NCBI GenBank assembly: GCA_026075535.2
Contig: AP026545.1
Location: 7,068,001 to 7,132,000 of the forward strand
From: Tricholoma matsutake
Taxonomy: Eukaryota > Basidiomycota > Agaricomycetes > Agaricales > Tricholomataceae
Reading direction: 5' to 3'
Length of the DNA stretch: 64,000 nt
In this document: piece after piece, positions 54,844 through 64,000 of the stretch
Numbering within the stretch: position 1 is the first letter of the stretch
How the letters are laid out: each line of letters opens with the position of its first letter
Position numbers and translations under genes: made by a program
The notes under the pieces: model-generated
Told to the model about the DNA's origin: nothing
The model's database searches: none
What the model saw: the letters and a program-made list of their open reading frames with translations, nothing else

Positions 54844-56752
54844 GTTGCCCAAGCTCCCCCAGGTACTCAAGTGGCCAGTCTTGATATCACAAAAGCTTAT
54901 CGCTGCTCTCCTATCATGCCATGTCACAAACCTTTCATTTCTCTTTTCTGGAGGGATTACATTTGGCCTGATCACTGTGCTCCCTTTGGCCTTACTACAG
55001 CAGGTGATATACAAGGTGAACTTGCTGATGTCACCATAGACATACTTGCAGCACACAACATCCCACATGTTGTCAAGTGGGTTGATAATCTTGATTTTTT
55101 ACATCATCCCATCTCTTCTTCCATTGCTTCCAATGGCTCCATTGTTTACTCTTATTCATTCAACCTCAAAACTATTCTCAACATTACAACACCCCTAGGA
55201 ATCCCTTGGCACAATGTATCAGAACAAGGACACAATTTCAGATTTGAAACTGATTACAATGGGTTCATTTGGCCTACCTAACAAATGGGTCTCCTTATCT
55301 GACAAGAAATGACTTAAACACCTTTCCAAGCTCAATAAATTTTTGTCTCTTTCTACAGTCACCAAAAAAGATGTTGCTTCCATCCATGGTACTTTACAAC
55401 ATATCACCTTTGTGTACTATCATGGCCATGCATATCTTCCTGCTTTAAGCCACATGACCTCTCATCTCACCAACCAATGGTCCTGACACCATATTTCTTC
55501 TGCAGTCTGCAATGACATCCTCTGGTGGCACCGTGGAGGAAAACCCTTTCTCTTCCATCTGCTTCCCATTCCCTCCTTCCATGGTTACAAGCTGGTTATG
55601 ATATTTGGGTTGATGCATCAACTTCATGGGGAATCAGTATCCTTATAGATCACTGATGGATGGCTTGGAAACTTTGTAGTGGTTGGGATTCTGAAGGTCG
55701 TGATATTGGTTGGGCTGAGTCTATTGCTGTTGAGCTAACAGTCCTATGGATTGCTGAACAAAACCTCACTGACAGAGAAATTCTCATTCATGGTGATTAT
55801 ACAGGTGTTATCAATTCTTACAAAAAAGGACGTTCTCGTAACATTCCACATAACTCCTCCATCCAATGCATCACTGCATCCCTCATTCCCTCCAACCTCA
55901 CTATTACACCCATATTTGTATCTTCCAAATCCAACTTGGCTGATCCCATTTCCCACAGCAATTTGGGACCTTCTGAGTGTCAGCTTACATACCATTTTGA
56001 GCTCCCTCATGAGCTCCAACCTTTTCTCCTACATGTATAGGGTATCTTTACCATCTGCATCAGCAAGTGCTGATGCTCTGTTTTTGGAGAGAAGAAACCA
56101 TAATACAACTTCTTTGCTGCACTCTGATTACAGAATTCATCGTCCCCATATCTCACTCTTACACAACAACTTTCTGCTACCATCTCCATTACATCCTCAT
56201 GTCATTGCTTCCAACTGCATCACTCACTGGAAAGCCCCCTTTCTCCTTTTGCCATCTCACATCATTTTCCCTCCCAAAACCATACATCATTGGTGAGAGG
56301 TTGTGTCTGCTTCTGTAGAAGAACAAACACCTGAAAATTATGGTCTTGGTCTTCTTTGTTTCAACCAATTCTGCGACAAATTCCACATCCACAAAAATTT
56401 ATCCATGCCTGCAAGCGAGGCTTTATTATGCCTTTTTATTGCTAACCAAGGAGCTGGTTCTGTTTCTGAAAACACAGTAACTTCTTGGCTTACTGGCCTC
56501 AAAATGTGGCACTCCATCAATGGCACAACCTGGCATGGCGGCCAAATTCTCAAATGTACTAAACACAGTGTTGCCAAATTAACTCCATCTTCTTCTTGGA
56601 AGCCACCATGTGACCTTGTCTCCTTGAATCACATGAAAGCATTACATGCCCATTTAGATTTAACAAATACTTCAAGATCAGGAAACCAAGGAGGAAATGA
56701 CAGTATTAGATTATATTATACAAGGCCTGATAAGCTAAATCTTTAGTATGAC
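54844..56752 (+). pseudogene. DIRS-like 2 RT core, RNase H and recombinase start
   Basis: The exon after the swollen intron starts VAQAPPGTQVASLDITKAYR. RT motifs are HCAPFGLTTAGDIQGELADV and the catalytic box VVKWVDNLDFLHHP, with Asn in place of the second Asp. RNase H (frameshifted near 55280 and 55640) has DREILIHGDYTGVINSYKKG and VSSKSNLADPISHSNLG. The recombinase core-binding domain reads YGLGLLCFNQFCDKFHIHKN, LFIANQGAGSVSENTVTSWL and LVSLNHMKALHAHLDLTN, then stops at 56746. No H-x-x-R or Tyr box follows. Confidence 0.78.
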
Positions 56753-57435
56753 ATGTCAAATTCTTATACATCCTCTGCTAATGAAAGATATAGCACAGTA
56801 GAGTTGGCCAATTCTACCAGATCTGCCAGACTGATGGATTTGATCAATATCTAGCATCTTTCCATTTATAGATCAAGCCTTGTAATCCAGGGTGAAGAAG
56901 ATAGAAAATAATACTATTTTCATTTCATTTCATTTTATTTTTCCATACTTTACTCTTATATTAGAGGCACTTTATTAATTAGTACTTTATTAATTAGTGA
57001 TTGACTCAGTAATGTTGATTAACTTAATTTTTGTTTATGTATTTGTCTTACTTGTTCTTACATGCTTACTCACACACCTTTATTTGTTTGTGGCTGAGGT
57101 CATGATCAGGTTTTTGTAGGACCCCAGATTATTAGGCCTAAGGGTGTTTCAAAAATGTCAAAATTTCAAGATTTTTGTCCAGACACCTTTTTGCAATTTT
57201 GTCCAGATTGGAACTACCATTTTTCAATATTTTCAAAAATTGTCCAGACTGCAGAATCACCCTTTCAAGCAGCCCAAAATTGTCCAGATCAAGGAAACAG
57301 CCTCTGTATAGGCCTAAATTTTGGCTGCTGGCGCGAATAGCTCTGTAGAGACTACCTAGACACAAGAAAGAACAAAAAACTAAACAGCATAAGAAAGAAT
57401 AAATGTAGTATGTCATAATGACAAGTTAAAGATGG
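56753..57435. other. Spacer with four TTGTCCAGA repeats
   Basis: No gene. TTGTCCAGA occurs at 57175, 57199, 57240 and 57280 (starts), each preceded by A/T-rich TTTTT or CAAAA. Such clustered short repeats next to a transposon gene are typical of subterminal transposase-binding sites, so this may be one end of the Ulp1-carrying element to the right. Confidence 0.45.
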
Positions 57436-60400
57436 TCATTCAACTTCGTCAAATTCCTTGTTCATCATCTCTGCTGCTTTTTTTCTCTTCCTCGACAACT
57501 TCATTGCATCCTTAAACCTTGCAGTGCCTTGGTCAAGTGTACAGAACTGATTACTATCTTCTTGTGTAAGCTCAAGAGTGCCACTGTGAGTGTGTACCTT
57601 TGGAGATGTGGAAAGCAAGCAAAGAAACATCAGCAAGGACAGCAGGGCAAACTGCTTTGTGTGTAGATGAGAAGTCATCTCAGGAATGTGACAAAACTGG
57701 CGGCTGTGCATGAATTCAAAAAGTTGGATGGCAATGTATGATACTGCACTGATATTTGAAGACTCCATGATCAACCCATGTTTTCCATGCTTGCCGCTGG
57801 TTTTGGAATAGAATGCAATAACTACAATAGACATTGAGATTCACCAATCAAATATAGTAGTCCTGTACTTACCACACGCCACTCTCAAGCCATGTTCTGT
57901 AAATACAACACCATAGTCATTAATCTGCAAGGGCCAAAGCATTGTGACTTGTGCATTCTTGACTTCTGACAAACAGGGAACATTGGCCTTCTTGAATATA
58001 TCATTGCAATGAATGGCTGCCTTGAAAACAATGTGATAAGTCAGTAAAACAGCGAAAATTAGCTCATGTAAACACAGACTTGTTTTGTGACCATCACGGC
58101 AGTGGCAGCAGCATATGCAGCATTTCCTGCACCATCAACCACACCCCATCATGCAGAATGCTCACACCCAGTTCCTACAGCATGGTCATCCTGTTCCTTC
58201 AAAACCTCCCACATGTGGCAGATGATCTGCTGTTTGATGGTAAGTTTGGAGTCTTCTGCTGCCATTGACTTCAAGGTCCTAGTCCAAACACCTAATGCAG
58301 CTTGACACATTTGGTGTCGACACCGCATCTCAATGAGTGGAGAGAAGTCAAGATCATTGAGTGCAATCTCACCAAGTCCTAGTGGTTTTGATAGCTCATC
58401 CAACACTTGCAACTGAGGCAGACCTTCGTGTAATTCACATAAGTTCCAATTTTCTTCAACCATGATTTCCTCTACAAGCTCGTCACCCATCTCTGCCAGG
58501 TTCTGCCTGCAAACAGAAAAGTTGAGCATGAAGATTTGCATCGAACAAAAGTTGACATACATGTTCATCATCACATCTGCTGTGACTGCTAGGGCTGCAC
58601 ATGTTAAATTTAGCATCTGTTCATCTTGTGCTCAGGTCCATGAAATATTGACATTCTCTTCTCAATCTATCAGATTCTGGAGTTCCTGTGTTTCCAAGAT
58701 GCTTTCAGCATCAGTGTCTGGATCAGTGTCTGTATCAGCAAGTGAGATTGCATCGTCTTTATCTGCTAACTCTGCAAGCAAAAAAGGATGCTTGGAAGAA
58801 CAACCACAGGAGCACCTTGAAGACAATGCAATTGACCTGGAACAATATCAAGTAAAGCAACAAGACTGTCTGCTTTCTGTGCCGCCTCTCTTGCCACCTC
58901 ATCAATCTCGTCATCAGTTGGATATGTTGCAAGAGCTCGTAGATCAATATTGGTGTGGTCAAAGTATGTGTGACAGTAGCCGCTGGCACGGGCTTTGGGA
59001 TCAGATGCTAGAGCACGGAGAATGGCCTGACGAAGCCAGATGTGGAGTTTTGGGACCATGTAGATGAAATCAAGTAAAGTGAAGTCTTTCACGACCTGCC
59101 ATGATTCACCAAACACATGTTCACATGCTTCACTTGAGTGCAACCAGGTCAAGAAGGGGTGATGGATGTGCTTGGGTTTTATTATCTGGAAGGGTCGCCT
59201 TTCCTGAAATTAGTTGGCATGCTATGACTTTCTAGTATGAACTTACCTCTGCTGTTGGTTTTTGACCATCAAGGTCCAGCATACATTTCTCAGTCTTGAC
59301 CCTGTTAGCAAGTGTTAGGAACCAATTGACTCTATCAAGAACAGCTCTCCTTGGAATCCAAATGCTATCACCAAATATGCTATGTGCAATGGTATTGGGG
59401 AGGACAACACCACAGGAAAACCAGTCATTTTGGCTGCCATGTGTCAAGCAGTCGCCATTGTTTGTACATTTGATTCCAACCCCATTGTAAAGCCATCATT
59501 GAAGGTTATGCAAGAATTTGCTAGGCAGTCCAAATGAAGGCGAGAGTGGGTCTCCTGCACATTCATGAGTACAACTTCAAGGTTTGTTTTATTCATTCAT
59601 ACCATAGCCAATGGATCGAGCTGGAATATTGATAACACCAGCAATCCAATGGTCGCTATTGACGTTGATGGGAAAGTAGATCTTTTCAACCCCCTCCACA
59701 ATCCGTTTCTGATAGCGATGTAGCAGTGGTGAGTTATTTTTGGTATATGCTTTCACTTTTAAGTTGTTGTTGATTTGGATTTGGAATGCGAGTGATGCAA
59801 CAATGGTCTTCGATGCAGTTGCAGGATCTAATGCCAATCTCGCCACAAGTTCCTCCATCATCATGTTAACATGTTCATCACCAAGCCATACTGTACTGAG
59901 CAGGGCAGATAGGATGGAAGATGAGACTTCTCCTCACTGATAACGTGTTGTAACATCCCACCCCAGGGTCAATAACTTCTTCTGTGCAAGCCATATCTTG
60001 TTTGATATACTGTCCTTTCTCTTTGCCTTTGTGCCTTCAGTATGGAGCCAGCAATAGCTCCTCTTCCACACAGTTTGCTTCTCAGTAATTCCTGCCATTT
60101 TTTGCCAGAATGTTAGTGCCCACAGTGGGGGCCGATCTCGACCATCATTATACTGCCAATCAATAACAGACTTTGAGCTGTTGAGCCAGGCTTGGCCCAG
60201 AGACTTGTCAAGAGCAGCAAGGAAATCTTTCGATGGGATAGGCCTCTTCAATAGGCATACCACATCAGTGCATGGGGAGTCTTTGCTGAACCAGATTTTT
60301 GGTGCGGTTGTTATGATTTCCATAGAGTGTATTGGGAGAGGTAATTCAATGAATTTTGTGACTGGCAAAGCCACAGGAGGGAAATGGTGTAAGTGAGTGT

Positions 60401-60554
60401 CTGGAATGACAATCTGTTTCTGTTTCTCAAAAAGGACATACAGTGGAGTTTTTGACAATGAGAATGTCTTCCCAGTGCCAATCCACTCCTGGGTATTGAA
60501 GGCAGGAAGCACATCAAGATTGTCAGGTAGTTCTTCAGGCAGTGTTTCCATCAC
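57436..60554 (-). pseudogene. Ulp1-protease transposon-linked gene, multi-exon
   Basis: Minus-strand chain of exon-like segments. The N-terminal part (60554-59934) has PLWALTFWQKMAGITEKQTV. The C48 (Ulp1-like) cysteine protease follows: EKIYFPINVNSDHWIAGVIN with the catalytic His, then GYG (59589-59864), and SQNDWFSCGVVLPNTIAHSI with Gln and the catalytic Cys (59232-59447). After a GTAAGT intron comes LTWLHSSEACEHVFGESWQV and VKDFTLLDFIYMVPKLHIWL (58766-59152), a segment common in mushroom transposon-linked proteins. Two more exon-like pieces follow (58149-58616, 57436-57834), the last ending in a basic KLSRKRKKAAEMM. I could not splice it fully. It probably belongs to a large DNA transposon (KDZ or CACTA type) rather than being a host SUMO protease. 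Confidence 0.6.
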
Positions 60555-60692
60555 AACCCATTTACATGTATGCTGATATAGTTAGGGGGGTGCCAAATGT
60601 ATAGATATGATGATATTCCCAAAAAAAAAAAAAAAGCCAAAGATATACAAATATAAGAAGGCAACATCAGGAAAATAATATTACAAGAAGCA

Positions 60693-61094
60693 TGTTAGGG
60701 CGACACCCACTATCTGCTAGCTAAGACCATGCGGGTTCTCTCTACAAGAAGGGGGTGGGATCTGTGCGTGTGATGGGGGAATTGATGGGTTTGATGCAAG
60801 GGGTTATTTATAGATGAGTTTGTTGAGATAGGCTTTTCACACCACAAGTGTAGGTGGAATACCTAAGAGAACACAACTGGGGTCCCCTAGGTGTATATTT
60901 AGGGTTTATATACTATGTTACATATATTGTACATTGTTGTTACCAACACATGCATACAGGTGTGTACATAGTGATGCATGAGAAATTATATTCTCACACT
61001 ATCAAAGTGTAGCATCATTTGGCATCATGTAGCGTAATTTGACATAATAAAATGAAAATGAAATTTTATTAGGTAATGGGGCTGTTTCCTAACA
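60693..61094 (-). repeat. Chromovirus B 3' LTR
   Basis: TGTTAGG...CCTAACA on the plus strand, closely matching both LTRs of copy A. It keeps some CpGs (for example GCGGG near 60731) that copy A has lost. Confidence 0.93.
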
Positions 61095-61105
61095 TTACCC
61101 CCCTT

Positions 61106-62480
61106 TTATGCCTTGACTTCCAGGTGAGAAAATATTGTATCTGTCCACTCCATGAAATTTTGGTAAGGCCAGAATTTCATCCCCTCATACACCATTCTCG
61201 CAATGTGACGCAGAGCATTCAGATTACGTTTAAAGAATTGGGCAATCGTGTTACATGCTTGCTTACAATTCTCTTCGGGTTCCCATGAATTATTTTCATC
61301 GGTATAGTTTTTCCACTTTATTAAGAACTCCAATTTGTTTTGTCGAAGACATGAGTCTAGAATTTCTTCAACTACGTATTCTGGAGCACCTTCTACTATT
61401 ATTGGAGGTTGTGGGGTGGTTTGTTGGCCAGGAATAGTGGGTGGGCGGTAAGGGCATAAGCAGGATACATTAATCTCAGGATCAATCTTGAATGATTGGG
61501 GTAATTTTAGTACTACCGCATTAGGTGAGATCACTTTAGAGATTGCATATGGGCCAACTTGTTTCTCCATAAGTTTCCTCAAAGGTCATGGAATATTTAG
61601 GTCCTTGGTACTTAGCCATACCAAGTCACCAACTTTGTACTCTGGAGCGCATGCTCGAGTATGATCCGCATGTCGCATCATATCATCATGTGCTTTCTTC
61701 AATGCCACCTCCGCTTCCTCTTGTACCTTTTGCATCTTAGATATAAAATCTTCTACCGGCTGTACTTTGACTTCCCTTCTGGGTTCTACTCCCATGCAAG
61801 GATGATACCCATAATTCGCAAAAAAGGGTGACATACGCATAGCCAAATGGAATTTGTTATTGTGGGAAAATTCAGCAATTGCCAGCCATTCAGGCCAGTT
61901 GGTTTGTCGGTAGTTGACAAACATACGTAGGTACTGCTCCAACTCCTGATTCATTCTCTCTGTCTGCCCATCAGTCTGCGGGTGATATGGTGTAGATAAT
62001 TTGGTTTGAATTCCCAATATGTTATTCAGTTCTCGCATAAATGCAGAAGTGAACTGGGGTCTGCGATTGGAGATAACAGTATTGGGTAACCCATGTAATT
62101 GCCATACTTGATTTAGATAGAGGCATGCCAAGCCCAATGATGAGATTTCTGTAGTAGGAGGAATAATATGGGCCTCCTTTGTGAAGCAGTCGCATACTAC
62201 AAATATTGCATCATACCCCTGAGCTTCAGGTAATCTGGTGATAAAATCCACAGATATATCTTGCCATGGCGCTTTAGGTATCAGGTTCAGCATTAATTTT
62301 CCTGCAGGCTTTTCTGGAAATTTCTTCCCCCTCATGCATGTATCACATCCATCCACATACCCCAACACATATTTAGAAATTCCAGGCCACCAATAATTTC
62401 ACATCACTAATTCCAACATCTTCCATCTCCCTGGGTGTCCAGCTGTCGGTAAATTATGATGTAACCGGACGATCTCCCTT
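61106..62480 (-). pseudogene. Chromovirus B integrase and chromodomain
   Basis: Core: DISVDFITRLPEAQGYDAIF (first Asp), VISNRRPQFTSAFMRELNNI with Asn at the second Asp position as in copy A, and YHPQTDGQTERMNQELEQYL with the Glu. KVGDLVWLSTKDLNIP ends at a TGA (61583-61585) where CGA is expected. Beyond it, GPYAISKVISPNAVVLKLPQ leads to the chromodomain EYVVEEILDSCLRQNKLEFL, IKWKNYTDENNSWEPEENC. The zinc region above 62369 has another stop. Confidence 0.88.
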
Positions 62481-62515
62481 CGCAAATCCTGATCCTTCGG
62501 CACATACACCTTTCC

Positions 62516-63226
62516 TCAGAATAACACCAACCCTTGCTCCTCAACCCATTCATCTCCTCTAATATTACCCTTCTTGTCTTCCTTCATAGCTTTCACAGCC
62601 TCCACCATATCCGAACATTGTCTAATTTTAGACAACATTTCCGCTTCGGAGCCATCTATTAATAGATGCCCTTGATGCATAGCGCAAATGCAAAAGTATT
62701 CAGGTTTGAGTAAGGTAACATTTTTATTGTCCTCCTCCACCCCCCTTTTGTGATCAATATGTCTGGATAATGCATCTGCCTTCCTCATTAAGCTTCCCGC
62801 CTTGTGGACCAAGTGAAAATTGAAACACGATAGGAATAGCACCCAACGTGCTTGCCTGCAGTTTAACTTTTTAGCTGACATGAAGTATTGCAGATTTTGA
62901 TGATCTGTCCAGATCTCAATCTGATGCGTGCATCCCTCCAAATAATGTCTCCATGCCTCCAATGCTTGTATTATCCCCAACATCTCTTTGTCATGCACAT
63001 CATAATTTCTCTCCACATCATTCAACCCTCGGGACAAATATGCACAAGGATGCCATTTGTCATCTTTGCACAACATTGATAATACTGCTCCAGTAGCAAA
63101 GTTGGATGCATCTGATTCCACTCGTAAGGGGCGCGTGAAATCTACTGGGGCTAATATTGGTCCCTCCACAAACTTTCTCTTCAACTCCTCAAATGCTGTT
63201 TGCTGCTGCTCTCCCCACCTCCACAC
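62516..63226 (-). pseudogene. Chromovirus B RNase H and connection
   Basis: An open frame of 236 codons: FEELKRKFVEGPILAPVDFT, RVESDASNFATGAVLSMLCK, NDVERNYDVHDKEMLGIIQA, EIWTDHQNLQYFMSAKKLNC and HLVHKAGSLMRKADALSRHI. The usual DASD, E and TDHQNL catalytic features are present. Stop codons separate it from the RT above and the integrase below. Confidence 0.87.
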
Positions 63227-63235
63227 TACTCCCTT

Positions 63236-64000
63236 TCACGTAAGGTTATGTAAGGGTGCAGCAATTTTGGAAAAATTATGCACAAAGCGACGATAATAAT
63301 TTGCGAGTCCCAAGAAAGCTTGCACTTCCTTGATGTGGGTAGGCACAGGCCAATCTGTAATCGCCTGTACCTTGATTGGATCCATTTTGATCCCATCAGG
63401 GCCAATCAATAATCCTAGGAACTTGATTTCGCTTGCCCCAAACACACACTTCTCTGGTTTCAAAAATAGATCGTTCTCTGCCAACCTCCGCAACACCTCC
63501 TGCACTATCACCTCATGATTTTCTCCATCCTCTGTGAATATCAGAATGTCATCAATAAATATTATTACCATGCCCTTGTCAATTACATCCTTGAAAATGT
63601 TGTTCATTATATTTTGGAAGGTCAGGGGACTATTAGTCATTCCAAAAAACATGACAAGCAGCTCGAATGATCCTCGACATGTGGCAAATGCAGCCTTCCA
63701 CTCATCTCCTTTCTTTATTCATACATTGTTGTATCCCCATTGTAAATCCAATTTTGTAAAGACTTTGGCTTTTCCCACTTTGTCAATTATTTCTGAAATT
63801 AACGGCAAGGGGTATGCGTTCTTCACTGTCCACTCATTCAGGTACCTATAATCTGTACACATCCTCTTTCTCCTATCTTTCTTTGGTATGAAAAATATTG
63901 GTGATGTCTGCAGTGATTTTGAAGGTTGTATGTAGCCTTTGCGCAATTGTTCGTTTAGGAATGCATCCACTTCTTCTTGCTCCATTGGAGATAATGAATA
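63236..64000 (-). pseudogene. Chromovirus B reverse transcriptase
   Basis: Two open segments. The finger and palm start is [40 protein letters not shown] and [17 protein letters not shown] (63719-63985). After a stop, FFGMTNSPLTFQNIMNNIFK and the intact catalytic box VIIFIDDILIFTEDGENHE follow, then LGLANYYRRFVHNFSKIAAP. The gene continues outside the window. Confidence 0.88.

Larger units (their letters stand above)
46459..56752 (+). mobile_element. DIRS-like element 2, split by a nested chromovirus
   Basis: The order on the plus strand is gag-type ORFs (46459-47980), RT start (to 48152), an intron (48153-54843) swollen by a nested Ty3 element, RT core (54844-55281), RNase H (55300-56040) and tyrosine recombinase start (56280-56752). 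The catalytic half of the recombinase is missing, so the element is truncated at its 3' end. It is a different family from DIRS-like element 1. Confidence 0.78.
60693..64000 (-). mobile_element. Ty3 chromovirus copy B, cut by window edge
   Basis: Same family and orientation as copy A. It begins with a 402-bp LTR (60693-61094) and polypurine tract, and continues leftwards in coding order as far as the RT N-terminus at the window end. It is less decayed than copy A. The left target flank is AAGCA, and its partner lies outside the window. Confidence 0.93.

Noticed and set aside
57175..57288. CRISPR-like array from repeated TTGTCCAGA
   Set aside because: The repeats are 9 bases, spacing is irregular and the genome is fungal. 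Subterminal transposon repeats fit better.

Overview
This window looks like a piece of a filamentous basidiomycete genome, most likely an Agaricomycete. The genes have many short GT-AG introns of about 50-60 bases and are packed on both strands. The recognisable proteins are fungal: a Ste7/Fuz7-type MAPKK, a monocarboxylate-type permease, a DUF2235 hydrolase and fungal chromoviruses. The transposon proteins (DIRS-like RT/tyrosine recombinase with spliced ORFs, Ulp1-linked transposon gene) are types I associate with mushroom genomes. I cannot name a species from sequence alone. Positions 1-28.4 kb are ordinary gene space. In order they hold: an MFS monocarboxylate-like permease (minus) divergent from a DUF2235 hydrolase (plus); a MAPKK (plus); ORC6 (minus) head to head with LSM6 (plus); an AMPK/SNF1 beta subunit (plus); a double-PAS protein (minus) divergent from the tRNA m1A58 methyltransferase TRM61 (plus); RAD4/XPC (minus), convergent with TRM61; a tentative small gene; an SV2/sugar-porter-like MFS transporter (plus); and a small secreted protein (minus). 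These are mainly unrelated housekeeping, signalling and transport genes. The only close pairing is the 56-base ORC6/LSM6 divergent promoter. From 28.4 kb to the end the window is a transposon cluster. At the border is a 431-bp TA-flanked MITE. A full-length Ty1/Copia element (28857-34313) begins four bases beyond it, with 346-bp LTRs and a TTACT target duplication. Next come a decayed DIRS-like element (34.4-37.6 kb), a truncated reverse-strand Copia relic joined to a chromovirus integrase fragment that carries a 371-bp hAT-type foldback element, a tRNA-derived SINE-like head, and a second DIRS-like element (46.5-56.75 kb). The intron of this second DIRS-like element contains a complete Ty3 chromovirus (48177-54572, TSD ATACC). 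That chromovirus gag is itself split by a 325-bp Mutator-type MITE with a 9-bp TSD, which makes three levels of insertion that can be dated relative to each other. The window ends with a decayed Ulp1-protease transposon gene and a second copy of the same chromovirus that runs off the edge. The strongest signal across the cluster is mutational. Coding breaks are mostly CGA-to-TGA, and catalytic Asp codons are lost by CpG-to-CpA or TpG changes. Six of eight differences between the Copia LTRs are CpG losses in one copy. This fits cytosine methylation followed by deamination, or a RIP-like process, acting on a repeat island next to intact genes that keep their CpGs.
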